Shown here one piece after another: positions 15,632 to 24,237 of a stretch of DNA of 64,000 nucleotides. The first letter of the stretch is position 1, and each line of letters starts with the position of its first letter. Origin of the DNA: Rathayibacter sp. Leaf185 (GTDB lineage Bacteria; Actinomycetota; Actinomycetes; Actinomycetales; Microbacteriaceae); NCBI RefSeq assembly GCF_001423885.1, contig NZ_LMPP01000001.1, forward strand, positions 434,001 to 498,000, read 5' to 3'. The translations under genes and the position numbers were made by a program. The notes beneath the pieces were generated by a model. That model was not told where the DNA came from and did not search any database. It saw nothing but the letters and a program-made list of their open reading frames with translations.

Positions 15632-17527
15632 TCAGACCGCTCTCGGGTCCACTCCGGCGGAGTCGTCGCCCGCCGACAAGGCCTGCCCGAGGAAGCGCAG
15701 CAGCCTGAGCAGCAGCAGCTCCTTCGACTCCGACCGTCGGTACTCGTGACCCTCTCCCTCGAGCCGCAGGTACTCGACCGGCCGGCCGAGACCCTCCAGC
15801 GCCGCGACGATCTGCTCCGCTTCGCCGATCGGCACGTTCGTGTCGAGCTCGCCGTGGACGACGAGGAGCGGCACGTCGATGGCCGAGGCGCTCCCGAGCG
15901 GCGAGAGGCGCTCGAGCAGCTCGGCGTCGTGCTCGGGGTGCCCGTACTTGGTGACGGCGGCCGAGGCGATCCACGGCTCGGTGTCGCGGTAGAAGGTCAG
16001 CAGGTCGGACATGCCGCAGATGTCGACCCCGGCGGCGAACACCCCGGGCGAGAAGGCGAGCGAGGCGAGGGTCAGGTAGCCGCCGTAGGAGCGGCCGGTC
16101 ACCGCGATCCGGGCCCGGTCGGCGATGCCGGCATCGACCAGGAAGTCGGCGGCCGCGAGCACGTCGTCGAACGCTCCGGTGCGCTTCTCGACGTCGTCGG
16201 CGTGCACGAAGTCGCGGCCGAAGCCCGAGGAGCCGCGGGCGTTCGGCGCGAAGACGGTGATTCCCGAGGCCGCGACGGCCTGGTGCTGCGCCGCGAACGT
16301 CGGACGCTCCTGCGACTCCGGGCCCCCGTGCAGGCTCAGCATCGCCGGGCCGCCCTCGGGCACCCCGGGAGCGCGGTAGAGCCAGCCCGAGAGGGCGAGC
16401 CCGTCGCGGCCGGCGAAGCGCTCGAGGGTGGGGACGACCAGCGGCCCGGTGGGCAGGGCCGGGACGTGGGTGAGGCGCGACCACTCGTGGGTCGCGGTGT
16501 CCATCCGCCACAGCTCACGGGGGCGCTCCGGACCCTCGACGCCGAGGACCACGCTCCCGCCGTCGCGGGAGAGCACGGGAGTCGTCGCCACGAGCCCCGG
16601 CAGACCCTTCACGGGGACCCGCTCGCCGGTGGTGGTGTCGAAGAGCTCGATCTCGCTCGAGCCTGCGACGTTCCAGACGAGCAGGAGCAGGCGGCCGGCG
16701 TCATCGGCGTCGAGGCCCTCGAGCTCGGCGTCGTCGCGCGCAGCGAGCCGGCGGATGCGTCCGCGCCAGCCGTCGGGGCCCAGCGGCATGGCGACCAGCT
16801 GGCGCCGAGGGAGGTCGACGTCGGTCGCGAGGTACGCGACGATCGGGCTCTCGTTGTCGTTGAGCGCGGAGGGGCGCAGCAGCGCGACATCGGTGGATCC
16901 GGTGCCCGAGTCGGGCAGCAGGGCGTGGTTCTCGTTGGTGAGGCGGTCGACGACGACGCAGTACTGGTGACCGCGCTGGCCGTCGCGCACGACCACGAGG
17001 CGCTCCTCGACCGAGAGGTCGAGCACCGAGATCAGGTCGCCGTCGACGAGCGGACGACGCTCGCCCGACACCGGATCGACGAGGAACGAGCGGGTCGGCT
17101 GCTCGGGCTCTGCCGAGGGCACGGTCACCACGACGTGGTGCCCGCTGCGCGTCCACGGGCCGAGCTCGGCGTGGGCGTCGCGGGAGCCCGCGATGCGCCG
17201 CGCGTCCGAGCCGTCGGGGCGCACGACCCAGACCTGGGTGCGGACGCCGCCGTCGGTCGCGACCAGGCAGGCGAGCCAGGCGGAGTCGGCGGACCACGAG
17301 ACGGAGAGGACCGGATCCTCGGTGAAGCGGATGCAGTGCGCGGCGGGCGGCTCGCCCTCGGAGGCGACATCCTGCACCCACACCTCGGGCGAGCCACCAC
17401 GATCGCTGATGAAGGCGGTGCGGGCGGCATCCGGAGTCATGGTGGGGCCCCAGCTGCCCCAGGCGTGGGCGAGCTCGAGGCCGAGCCGCTCGGCGGCGGC
17501 CAGCCGGTCGGGTGCGAGGAGGGTCAT
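15632..17527 (-). CDS. S9-family prolyl oligopeptidase-like serine peptidase
   Basis: This 631-residue cytoplasmic peptidase has an N-terminal beta-propeller (about residues 20-370, with TolB-like repeats such as AFISDRGGSPEVWV) and a C-terminal alpha/beta-hydrolase domain. The triad is visible as Ser in GRSYGGYLTL, Asp in VHGELDTNVP and His in GEGHEYRR. It cleaves small peptides. It is downstream of the amidotransferase and amidoligase genes on the same strand (81-base gap), so it may process or degrade their peptide product; that link is inferred from position. The start is ATG 17525-17527. Confidence 0.88.
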   Translation of the reverse strand: MTLLAPDRLAAAERLGLELAHAWGSWGPTMTPDAARTAFISDRGGSPEVWVQDVASEGEPPAAHCIRFTEDPVLSVSWSADSAWLACLVATDGGVRTQVWVVRPDGSDARRIAGSRDAHAELGPWTRSGHHVVVTVPSAEPEQPTRSFLVDPVSGERRPLVDGDLISVLDLSVEERLVVVRDGQRGHQYCVVVDRLTNENHALLPDSGTGSTDVALLRPSALNDNESPIVAYLATDVDLPRRQLVAMPLGPDGWRGRIRRLAARDDAELEGLDADDAGRLLLLVWNVAGSSEIELFDTTTGERVPVKGLPGLVATTPVLSRDGGSVVLGVEGPERPRELWRMDTATHEWSRLTHVPALPTGPLVVPTLERFAGRDGLALSGWLYRAPGVPEGGPAMLSLHGGPESQERPTFAAQHQAVAASGITVFAPNARGSSGFGRDFVHADDVEKRTGAFDDVLAAADFLVDAGIADRARIAVTGRSYGGYLTLASLAFSPGVFAAGVDICGMSDLLTFYRDTEPWIASAAVTKYGHPEHDAELLERLSPLGSASAIDVPLLVVHGELDTNVPIGEAEQIVAALEGLGRPVEYLRLEGEGHEYRRSESKELLLLRLLRFLGQALSAGDDSAGVDPRAV

Positions 17528-17608
17528 GCGACCATCCTTCTGCACCGGCCCGCACGCGTGTTGCGCGGCGGGCGAACGGGACGCGACGGTTCGGCACCGG
17601 GCGACGGC

Positions 17609-19390
17609 TCAGCCGACGCCGTGCTCCTGGAGCCACATCTCGAGCAGGGCGAGCTGCCAGAGCTCGTTCGAGCCGAGGCGGGTGCGGGTGGCGTTCGGGT
17701 CGGCGAGGAGGGAGTCGACGGTGGCCGGGTCGAAGATCGCGCGGTCGCGGGCCGACGGATCCGTGAGCGCCGCGCGGACGCGCTCGAGGTACGGCCCCTC
17801 GAGCTGGCGGATCGCGGGTACCGGGAAGTAGCCCTTCGTGCGGTCGATCACCTCATCCGGGACGATGCCGCGCACGGCGCGCTTGAGCACGCCCTTGCCG
17901 CCGTCGGCGAGCTTGAGCTCGGGCGGGATCCGGCCGACGAGCTCGACGAACTCGTGGTCGAGGAACGGCACACGGGCCTCGAGCCCCCACGCCATCGTCA
18001 TGTTGTCGACGCGCTTCACCGGGTCGTCGACGAGCATCACGGTCGTGTCGTTCCGCAGCGCCGCATCGACCGAGGTGTCGGCGCCGGGGCGGCCGAAGCG
18101 CTCGGCGATGAACGCCGTCGCCGCATCCTCGCCGCGCCACTCCGGCGTCAGGAGCGCCTGCAGCTCGGGGAAGCGCCGGTCGAAGAAGACCGACGCGTAC
18201 GCCTCCGCCGCCCCCTCACGGGGGACCCCGGCGAGCGGCGGGTACCAGTCGTAGCCGCCGAGCACCTCGTCGGCGCCCTGCCCCGACTGCACCACCTTCA
18301 CGTGCTGAGAGACGTCCTCACTCAGCAGGTAGAAGGCGACCGCGTCGTGGGACACCATCGGCTCGCTCATCGCGGCGATCGCGCAGTCGATCCCGGGCAG
18401 CAGGCGCGCGGAGTCGATCGCGATGCGGTGGTGGTCGGTGCCGAACCGCTCGGCCACGAGACCCGAGTACTCGAACTCGTTCCCCGACTCCCCGCCCGCC
18501 GAGTCGAAGCCGATCGAGAAGGTCTGCAGGCCCGTCTGACCGGCCTCGGCGAGCAGCGCGACGACGAGGCTCGAGTCGATGCCGCCCGAGAGCAGCACCC
18601 CGACGGGCACATCGGCGACCATGCGGCGCTCGACAGCCGTCCGGAACGACGCGATGAGCGCCTCCTGCCAGTCCCTCTCGGACCAGTCGGCGCGGGAGGG
18701 ATCGCGCGCGAACACCGGCTCCCAGTAGACGTGGTCACGGCTCGTGCCGTCCGGCTCGATCACGCGCACCGTCGCGGGCGGCAGCTTCGTGACGCCGGTG
18801 AGGATGGTGCGCGGTGCCGGCACGACCGAGTGGAAGCTCAGGTAGAACATCAGCGCTGTGCGGTCGATCGAGGTGTCGGCGACTCCGCCCGCGAGCAGCG
18901 CCTGCACGGTCGAGGCGAAACGGAGGCGCTCGGGCGTCTCGTCGAGGTAGAGCGGCTTGATGCCGAGGCGGTCGCGCGCCATCACGACGCGGCCCGAGAC
19001 GTGCTCGACGATGACGAACGCGAACATCCCGAGGAACCGGTCGACGCAGTCGACGCCCCACTCGGCGTACGCCTTGCCGATCACCTCGGTGTCGGAGTGC
19101 GAGAAGAAGCGGTGCCCCTTGCCCTCGAGCTCGGCGCGCAGCTTCTCGTAGTTGTAGATGCAGCCGTTGAACACGATCGAGAGGCCCAGCGCCGGATCGA
19201 TCATCGGCTGGGAGCCGGCGGCCGAGAGGTCGATGATCGAGAGCCGCCGGTGTCCGAGCGCGACCGGGCCGCGGGCCCACAGCCCGTCCCCGTCGGGACC
19301 GCGGTGCGCCATGCACCCGGTCATCCGCTCGACGGCGCCCGCATCGGCGCGCCGCCCGTCGAACCTGATCTCGCCGCCCAGCCCGCACAT
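17609..19390 (-). CDS. Asparagine synthetase-like glutamine amidotransferase (N-acetylglutaminylglutamine amidotransferase type)
   Basis: This 593-residue protein has the two AsnB domains. The N-terminal Ntn glutaminase has nucleophile Cys2 (MCGLGGE) and HRGPDGDG. The C-terminal ATP-pyrophosphatase has LLSGGIDSSLVVAL and GYDWYPPLAG/GQGADEVLGG. The enzyme activates a carboxylate with ATP and amidates it with ammonia from glutamine. Its neighbour is an amidoligase/ATP-grasp fusion ending only 3 bases before the ATG. The closest described context is the two-gene synthesis of N-acetylglutaminylglutamine amide, an osmolyte. The likely target is therefore a small peptide, not aspartate; this is inference. 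Confidence 0.87.
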   Translation of the reverse strand: MCGLGGEIRFDGRRADAGAVERMTGCMAHRGPDGDGLWARGPVALGHRRLSIIDLSAAGSQPMIDPALGLSIVFNGCIYNYEKLRAELEGKGHRFFSHSDTEVIGKAYAEWGVDCVDRFLGMFAFVIVEHVSGRVVMARDRLGIKPLYLDETPERLRFASTVQALLAGGVADTSIDRTALMFYLSFHSVVPAPRTILTGVTKLPPATVRVIEPDGTSRDHVYWEPVFARDPSRADWSERDWQEALIASFRTAVERRMVADVPVGVLLSGGIDSSLVVALLAEAGQTGLQTFSIGFDSAGGESGNEFEYSGLVAERFGTDHHRIAIDSARLLPGIDCAIAAMSEPMVSHDAVAFYLLSEDVSQHVKVVQSGQGADEVLGGYDWYPPLAGVPREGAAEAYASVFFDRRFPELQALLTPEWRGEDAATAFIAERFGRPGADTSVDAALRNDTTVMLVDDPVKRVDNMTMAWGLEARVPFLDHEFVELVGRIPPELKLADGGKGVLKRAVRGIVPDEVIDRTKGYFPVPAIRQLEGPYLERVRAALTDPSARDRAIFDPATVDSLLADPNATRTRLGSNELWQLALLEMWLQEHGVG

Positions 19391-19393
19391 GCG

Positions 19394-21907
19394 TCAGCGC
19401 CCCACGATCCAGGTGTCCTTGGCGCCGCCGCCGCGGGAGGAGTTGACGATCATGCTGCCCTCGGCCGCCACGCGGGTCAGCGCGAGATCGGCGAGGCGGA
19501 CGTCGGACGGCCCCGTCCCCGTCACGAAGACGAAGGCGCGGAGGTCGACGTGCCGGGGCTGCAGCTCGGTGCCCGAGAAGGAGGGCAGGGACGACAGGCG
19601 GACGACCTCCTGTGCGACCCACGCCTCCGGTTCGGCCGCGATCTCGGCGCGCCTCTCGGCGACGCGCACGGCGGCGGCGGAGGGGCCGATCATGACTCCT
19701 CGACCGCCGTAGCCGTCGACGGGCTTGGTCACCAGCTCGCCGACGCGCTCGAGCACGATGCGGCGCTCGGCCTCGTCCTCGGGGCGGTAGGTCGGCACCG
19801 ACTCGAGCAGCGGGCGCTCGTCGAGGTAGTAGCCGATCAGCTCGGGCACGGCGCAGTAGAGCGCCTTGTCGTCGGCGACGCCGTTGCCGGGAGCGTTGGC
19901 GAGGAACACGTGGCCGGCCGCGGCGACCTCGAGCACCCGCTGACCGATCGCGTTGTCGTCGGCGACCAGGTCGGCCAGCTCGACGTCGAGTCGGAGGTAG
20001 AGGGCGTCGACGACGACGCCGTCTGCACGCACGCGACCTCCCTCGACGACGAGATCCCCGGCCTCGAGCAGGGGGAGACCCGCGCCCTCGGCGAGGCGCT
20101 TGTGCTCGAACCAGGCCGAGCTCGATGCGCCGCTCGAGAGCAGAGCCGCAACCGGCTCGGAAACGGCCGGATCGACGCCGTGCAGCAGCGTGCGCCGCAG
20201 CTCGGCGAACGCACTCGACGGGTCGAGCAGACCCTCCGGCCGGGGCAGCTCGGGCAGGAGGTCGTCGACGAGGGAGCGGATGCCCATCGCATAGGCGAGC
20301 CCGCTGGGGTTCCGGAGGTTGTCCTCGAGCACGCGCCATCCGCCGAATTCGTTCCGGACGAGATCGAAGCCCATCACGGCTCCGCGGACGGTGCCCGGTG
20401 GGAGCCGGGTCCCCTCGTCCCGCCAGCCCGCCGAACCGCGGAGCGTCCTGACGACGCCGTCGCGCTCGGCCCGCTTGTCGCCGTACGCGTCCTGGAGGAA
20501 GCACTCGAGCGCACGCGCCCGCTGCTCGAGGCCGGCGGCCAGCTCGGTCCACTCGTGCGCCTGCAGGATCCGCGGCACGAGATCGACCGGGAAGGGCCGG
20601 TCCTCGTCCTCCAGGCGGAAGGTGATGCCGGCCGCCTCGACCAGGCGGTCGCGCGACTCGTGCAGCTCGCCGAGACGCTCGGGACCGAGCCCGCGGAAGT
20701 GCTCGAGGATCGGCTGGTAGGCGCTGCGCGGACGGCCTCCGGTCGCGACGGCCTCGTCTCCCGCGCGCACCCGGTAGGTGCGGAGGCTCGGCGCGGGCAG
20801 GATAGGTCCGCTCGCCGGCCCGTGGGTCTCGGCGATCACGGAGTCGACGACGGCGTCGAGGGTGCCGCGCTCGGCGTAGACCGCCCGCTGGCGATCGGCG
20901 GAGTTGCCCCGCGCGATGAGCGCCTCGGCCAGATCGCGGACCTGCTCGAGGTCGCCGAGCTCGTCGAGGGCGGGCTGGAGGCGCGCGATCATGCTGCGCA
21001 GCGCCTCCGCCGCGGGGACGGGCCGGGGGTGCTCGGTGTGGTCGAGGAGCTGCCCGGCGAGCCCGCCGCGCGCAGCCTGCCAGGTGGCGGCGCGCTGGAT
21101 CGGCGGCGGCGTGTGCCGGAACGGGCGGCCCGCCTCGATGTCGAGCTCGGCCGATCGGACCAGTCCGCGGAAGAGACCGGCGACGAGCACCGCGTCGTCG
21201 ACGATCGGCATCGCGTCGCAGACCCGCAGCTCGAGGGTGGGGGCGTGCGAGGAGGGCCGCACGTCGAAGTAGGCCATCTTGGAGTCGGCGATGACACCGG
21301 TCGCGATGAGGTCGTCGAGGAGGCGGTCGTACTCCGCCGCGGAGGCCAGCGGCCCGGTCGCACCCGCGCTCGGCCAGCGCTGCCAGATGATCGTGCGGAT
21401 GCTCGCGTAGCCCGTGTCCTGGCCGTTCCAGTACGGGCTGCTCGCGCTCGCCGAGAGCAGCACCGGCAGGTCGCGCGCGATCCGCTGCGAGATCTGGACG
21501 GCGAGCTCGCGATCCGAGACGCCGACGTGGATCTGGGTGCCGCAGATCAGCTGCTCGTCCACGAGCATCCGGTACTGCTCCTGCATCCGCCCGTACCGGC
21601 CCGTGCTGGTGAGCTCGAAGTCCTTGTGCTCCGAGCGCGGGGCGGTGCCGACGGCGGCGATGCCGATGCCGTCGGGAGCCGCCGCATCGATGACCGCCTT
21701 GCGGAGGGTGATGAGCTGCTCCCGCAGGCCGTCGAGCGAGTCGACGACCGGGGTGTTCGTCTCGACCGTCGTGCGCTGCAGCTCTGCCGAGAAGTTCTCT
21801 CTCGGCAACCGCGCGAGCACCTGGGGGGCGTGCGCGGAGAGCTGCTTCGTCTCGAGGTCGATCAGGTGGAGCTCTTCCTCCGCGCCGAGTGTGAGTTCTG
21901 CGCGCAT
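19394..21907 (-). CDS. Carboxylate-amine ligase (GCS2/YbdK) fused to circularly permuted ATP-grasp domain
   Basis: This 837-residue two-domain protein combines two peptide-bond-forming folds. Residues about 1-370 are a glutamate-cysteine ligase 2 (YbdK-like) domain: LGAEEELHLIDLETKQL, CGTQIHVGVSD, LELRVCDAMP. Residues about 390-837 match a circularly permuted type-2 ATP-grasp: MGFDLVRNEFGGWRVLEDNLRNPSG, NAPGNGVADDKALY, VTKPVDGYGGRGVMIGPSA, and the terminal SSRGGGAKDTWIV. Both folds join carboxylates to amines using ATP. It is directly upstream of the AsnB-like gene and 70 bases downstream of a Na+/H+ antiporter. The product is unknown; a short gamma-glutamyl-type peptide, later amidated, is a reasonable guess. 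Confidence 0.88.
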   Translation of the reverse strand: MRAELTLGAEEELHLIDLETKQLSAHAPQVLARLPRENFSAELQRTTVETNTPVVDSLDGLREQLITLRKAVIDAAAPDGIGIAAVGTAPRSEHKDFELTSTGRYGRMQEQYRMLVDEQLICGTQIHVGVSDRELAVQISQRIARDLPVLLSASASSPYWNGQDTGYASIRTIIWQRWPSAGATGPLASAAEYDRLLDDLIATGVIADSKMAYFDVRPSSHAPTLELRVCDAMPIVDDAVLVAGLFRGLVRSAELDIEAGRPFRHTPPPIQRAATWQAARGGLAGQLLDHTEHPRPVPAAEALRSMIARLQPALDELGDLEQVRDLAEALIARGNSADRQRAVYAERGTLDAVVDSVIAETHGPASGPILPAPSLRTYRVRAGDEAVATGGRPRSAYQPILEHFRGLGPERLGELHESRDRLVEAAGITFRLEDEDRPFPVDLVPRILQAHEWTELAAGLEQRARALECFLQDAYGDKRAERDGVVRTLRGSAGWRDEGTRLPPGTVRGAVMGFDLVRNEFGGWRVLEDNLRNPSGLAYAMGIRSLVDDLLPELPRPEGLLDPSSAFAELRRTLLHGVDPAVSEPVAALLSSGASSSAWFEHKRLAEGAGLPLLEAGDLVVEGGRVRADGVVVDALYLRLDVELADLVADDNAIGQRVLEVAAAGHVFLANAPGNGVADDKALYCAVPELIGYYLDERPLLESVPTYRPEDEAERRIVLERVGELVTKPVDGYGGRGVMIGPSAAAVRVAERRAEIAAEPEAWVAQEVVRLSSLPSFSGTELQPRHVDLRAFVFVTGTGPSDVRLADLALTRVAAEGSMIVNSSRGGGAKDTWIVGR

Positions 21908-21977
21908 GGGGTTACCGTACGACGCCCATGTTTCGGGCAGCTACGGGGTTGCCCGCTCCCTGACCGCGTGGATGCGG

Positions 21978-23642
21978 TCAGCGGGCCGTGCGGCCGCGCA
22001 GCTCGATGTCGATCTGCGAGGAGTCGAGGGCGGCGAGCACCGACTCGAGCACGTCGGCGTCGAAGGTGCCGTCGTCGCGCGCATCGAGCAGGGCCGAGCG
22101 CTGCGCGTCGATGACCGAGAGGCGGTGCCGCTTGGCGCTCTCGAACGACTCGGTGCTCCTCTCCTCCGGCGCGGGAGGCGGGGCGTCGATCGCGTCGGCG
22201 CTGGTCCTCAGGAGGGCGAAGATGCGCGTGCGCTCGTCCGCCCGGGCCCTGTCGACCGCCTCCTGGTCGACCTTCGGGGCGATCGTGCGGAGCAGCGGCC
22301 CGATGGTGCCGCCCTGCAGCACGAGCGAGAGGGTCGCCACCGCGAAGGCGATCAGGACGAGGACGGAGCGCTGCGGAGTGTCCTCGGGCAGTGTCTGCGC
22401 GGCCGCGACAGTGACGGCTCCGCGCATCCCGGCCCAGACCACCGCAGTGCCCTCCCGCCAGCCCAGCGGTGCGTGGACGAAGTACTCCATGTCGGCGAGG
22501 ATCCGCCTGAGCCGCACGGAGAAGCGGTCGAGGTCGCGCTCGGAGCGCTTCCGGCCGCGCTGCGAGTCGAGCGTCTCCTGCCGGCCCTCCGGTGTGGCCA
22601 GCTTCTCGTGCAGATCCTCCACGCGCGGCCGCATCCGCTCCCGGAGCCGGGATCTGCTCGACAGGACGCCGAGCAGCGGCGCCACGTAGATCGCGCGGAC
22701 GAGGATCGTGAGCAGCAGCGCGCCGACCGCGACGAGGACCGCCGGCCAGACGCCCGCATGATCCTCCTCGACGCTCGTGACGATCGCCCGGATCTGCAGC
22801 CCCATGGTCAGGAACACGGCGCCCTCGAGCACCAGCTCGACCGTGCGCCAGTTCTGCGAGTCCGAGAGGCGGTTCTGCGGCGAGAGCTCGCGCGGGGCGC
22901 GGATGCCGGTGACGATTCCGGCGACGACAGCCGCCACCAGACCGGAGGCGCCCAGCAGCTCGGCCGGCACCGAGGCGAGGAACGGCACGGTGAACGACAG
23001 GATCGTGTTGACCGTCGGATCGCCGATGCGCTGCCGCACGACCAGGTTCAGCCAGCCGACGAGGGCGCCGATCGCGACCGCGACGGCCACCGAGTAGGCG
23101 AACGAGCCGACGGCTCCCCAGAACGAGAATCCGGCCGCGGCGGCGACGATCGCGGTGCGCAGCAGCACCAGGGCGGTCGCGTCGTTGAGCAGGCTCTCGC
23201 CGTCGAGCATCGCCACGACCCTCCGCGAGACGGTCGTGCCCTTGACGATCGAGGTGGCGACGGCGTCGGTCGGGCTGACGATCGCGCCGAGCGCGACTCC
23301 CCAGGCGAAGCCGAGATCGGGGACGGCGAGGAGGAAGAACACGCCCAGCGCGAGCGAGGTGCCGACCACGAGCAGCACCGACAGCCCGCTGATCGCGCCG
23401 AACTCGCGTCGGAAGTTCATCGCGGGCATCGCCACCGCGCTCGAGTACAGCAGCGGCGGCAGCACCCCCTGCAGGATCCACTCGGGCTCGATCTCGACCG
23501 CCTCGACGCCGGGAAGGAGGCCGGCACCGACTCCGATCGCCACGAGCACGAGCGGCGAGGCGATGCCGAGGCGGGGGCCGACCAGCGTCGCGGCCGCGAT
23601 CACGACGAGCGCCGTCACGATCACGACGAGGAACTGGGTCAC
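21978..23642 (-). CDS. Na+/H+ antiporter (CPA1 family)
   Basis: This 554-residue antiporter has about 12 membrane helices and a C-terminal cytoplasmic tail of about 150 residues. Typical CPA1 signatures are LPPLLYSSAVAMP, GAIVSPTDAVAT (ion-binding Asp) and DGESLLNDATALVL. It exchanges sodium for protons in pH and salt homeostasis. The start is GTG 23640-23642, overlapping the stop of the upstream YbaK gene by 4 bases, which implies coupling. Its place directly before the amidoligase genes suggests a shared salt or osmotic theme. Confidence 0.88.
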   Translation of the reverse strand: MTQFLVVIVTALVVIAAATLVGPRLGIASPLVLVAIGVGAGLLPGVEAVEIEPEWILQGVLPPLLYSSAVAMPAMNFRREFGAISGLSVLLVVGTSLALGVFFLLAVPDLGFAWGVALGAIVSPTDAVATSIVKGTTVSRRVVAMLDGESLLNDATALVLLRTAIVAAAAGFSFWGAVGSFAYSVAVAVAIGALVGWLNLVVRQRIGDPTVNTILSFTVPFLASVPAELLGASGLVAAVVAGIVTGIRAPRELSPQNRLSDSQNWRTVELVLEGAVFLTMGLQIRAIVTSVEEDHAGVWPAVLVAVGALLLTILVRAIYVAPLLGVLSSRSRLRERMRPRVEDLHEKLATPEGRQETLDSQRGRKRSERDLDRFSVRLRRILADMEYFVHAPLGWREGTAVVWAGMRGAVTVAAAQTLPEDTPQRSVLVLIAFAVATLSLVLQGGTIGPLLRTIAPKVDQEAVDRARADERTRIFALLRTSADAIDAPPPAPEERSTESFESAKRHRLSVIDAQRSALLDARDDGTFDADVLESVLAALDSSQIDIELRGRTAR

Positions 23643-24178
23643 GAGACGAGGCCGAGCCCGGCGATCACCTCGGCGCCGGCGAGCCGGGCGAGCACCGCCC
23701 CCGGGAGCACGATCTTGGACCGGCGGACGCCGCTGCCGATCACGACGGCGGGCCGCTCGAGCACGCGCGCGTCGATCAGGAGGCGCCAGCCACTGGGCAG
23801 GCCGATCGGCGTGATGCCGCCGAACTCCATCCCCGACTCGGCGACCGCCCGCTCCATCGGGAGGAACGACGCCTTGCGGACGTCGAGCAGCCTCCGGACG
23901 GCTCCGTTCACGTCGGCGCGGGAGTCGGCCAGCACGACGCACGCCGCGATCCGCTCCTCGCCCGCACGGGATCCGGCGACGACCACGCAGTTGGCCAGGT
24001 CGCCGTCGTCGAGTCCGTAGCGCTGCTTCGTGACCGCCGTGTCGGAGTCGGCGGCGTCGATCTCGACGACCTCCAGCTCCCCGAGCAGGCCGTCGCGCTC
24101 GGCTCCGGCGCGGACGGGGTCGGCGAGCAGGTCGAGGTGCTCCGACGCGGGCACGGTGGTCAGCGAGCCGAGGGTCAT
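23639..24178 (-). CDS. YbaK/EbsC-family (aminoacyl-tRNA deacylase-like) protein
   Basis: This 179-residue YbaK-fold protein belongs to the group that removes wrongly attached amino acids from tRNA. Visible are NCVVVAGSRAGEERIAACVVLADSRADVN, the expected RKASFLPMERAVAESGMEFGGITPIGLP segment, and VVIGSGVRRSKIVLPG. The conserved glycine-rich GGITPIG loop is intact. The exact substrate (Cys-tRNA-Pro or other) cannot be assigned. The ATG at 24176-24178 is the natural start. It overlaps the antiporter start by 4 bases. Confidence 0.82.
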   Translation of the reverse strand: MTLGSLTTVPASEHLDLLADPVRAGAERDGLLGELEVVEIDAADSDTAVTKQRYGLDDGDLANCVVVAGSRAGEERIAACVVLADSRADVNGAVRRLLDVRKASFLPMERAVAESGMEFGGITPIGLPSGWRLLIDARVLERPAVVIGSGVRRSKIVLPGAVLARLAGAEVIAGLGLVS

Positions 24179-24237
24179 GCGGTCTCCGTCAGTCCGGGGT
24201 GGGGGGCGGCTCCCATCGTCGCGCACTCGGGGACGTC

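Noticed and set aside
17609-19390. Ordinary asparagine biosynthesis (AsnB for aspartate)
   Set aside because: Not excluded, but the 3-base junction with an amidoligase/ATP-grasp fusion fits the N-acetylglutaminylglutamine amide type of context better.
12857-22114. A stop-free plus-strand frame of about 3,085 codons
   Set aside because: It lies antisense to, or out of frame with, well-supported genes (HU, GH13, S9 peptidase, AsnB, amidoligase); the composition is Arg/Ala/Gly-rich with no domain. Such frames arise from very high third-position GC.
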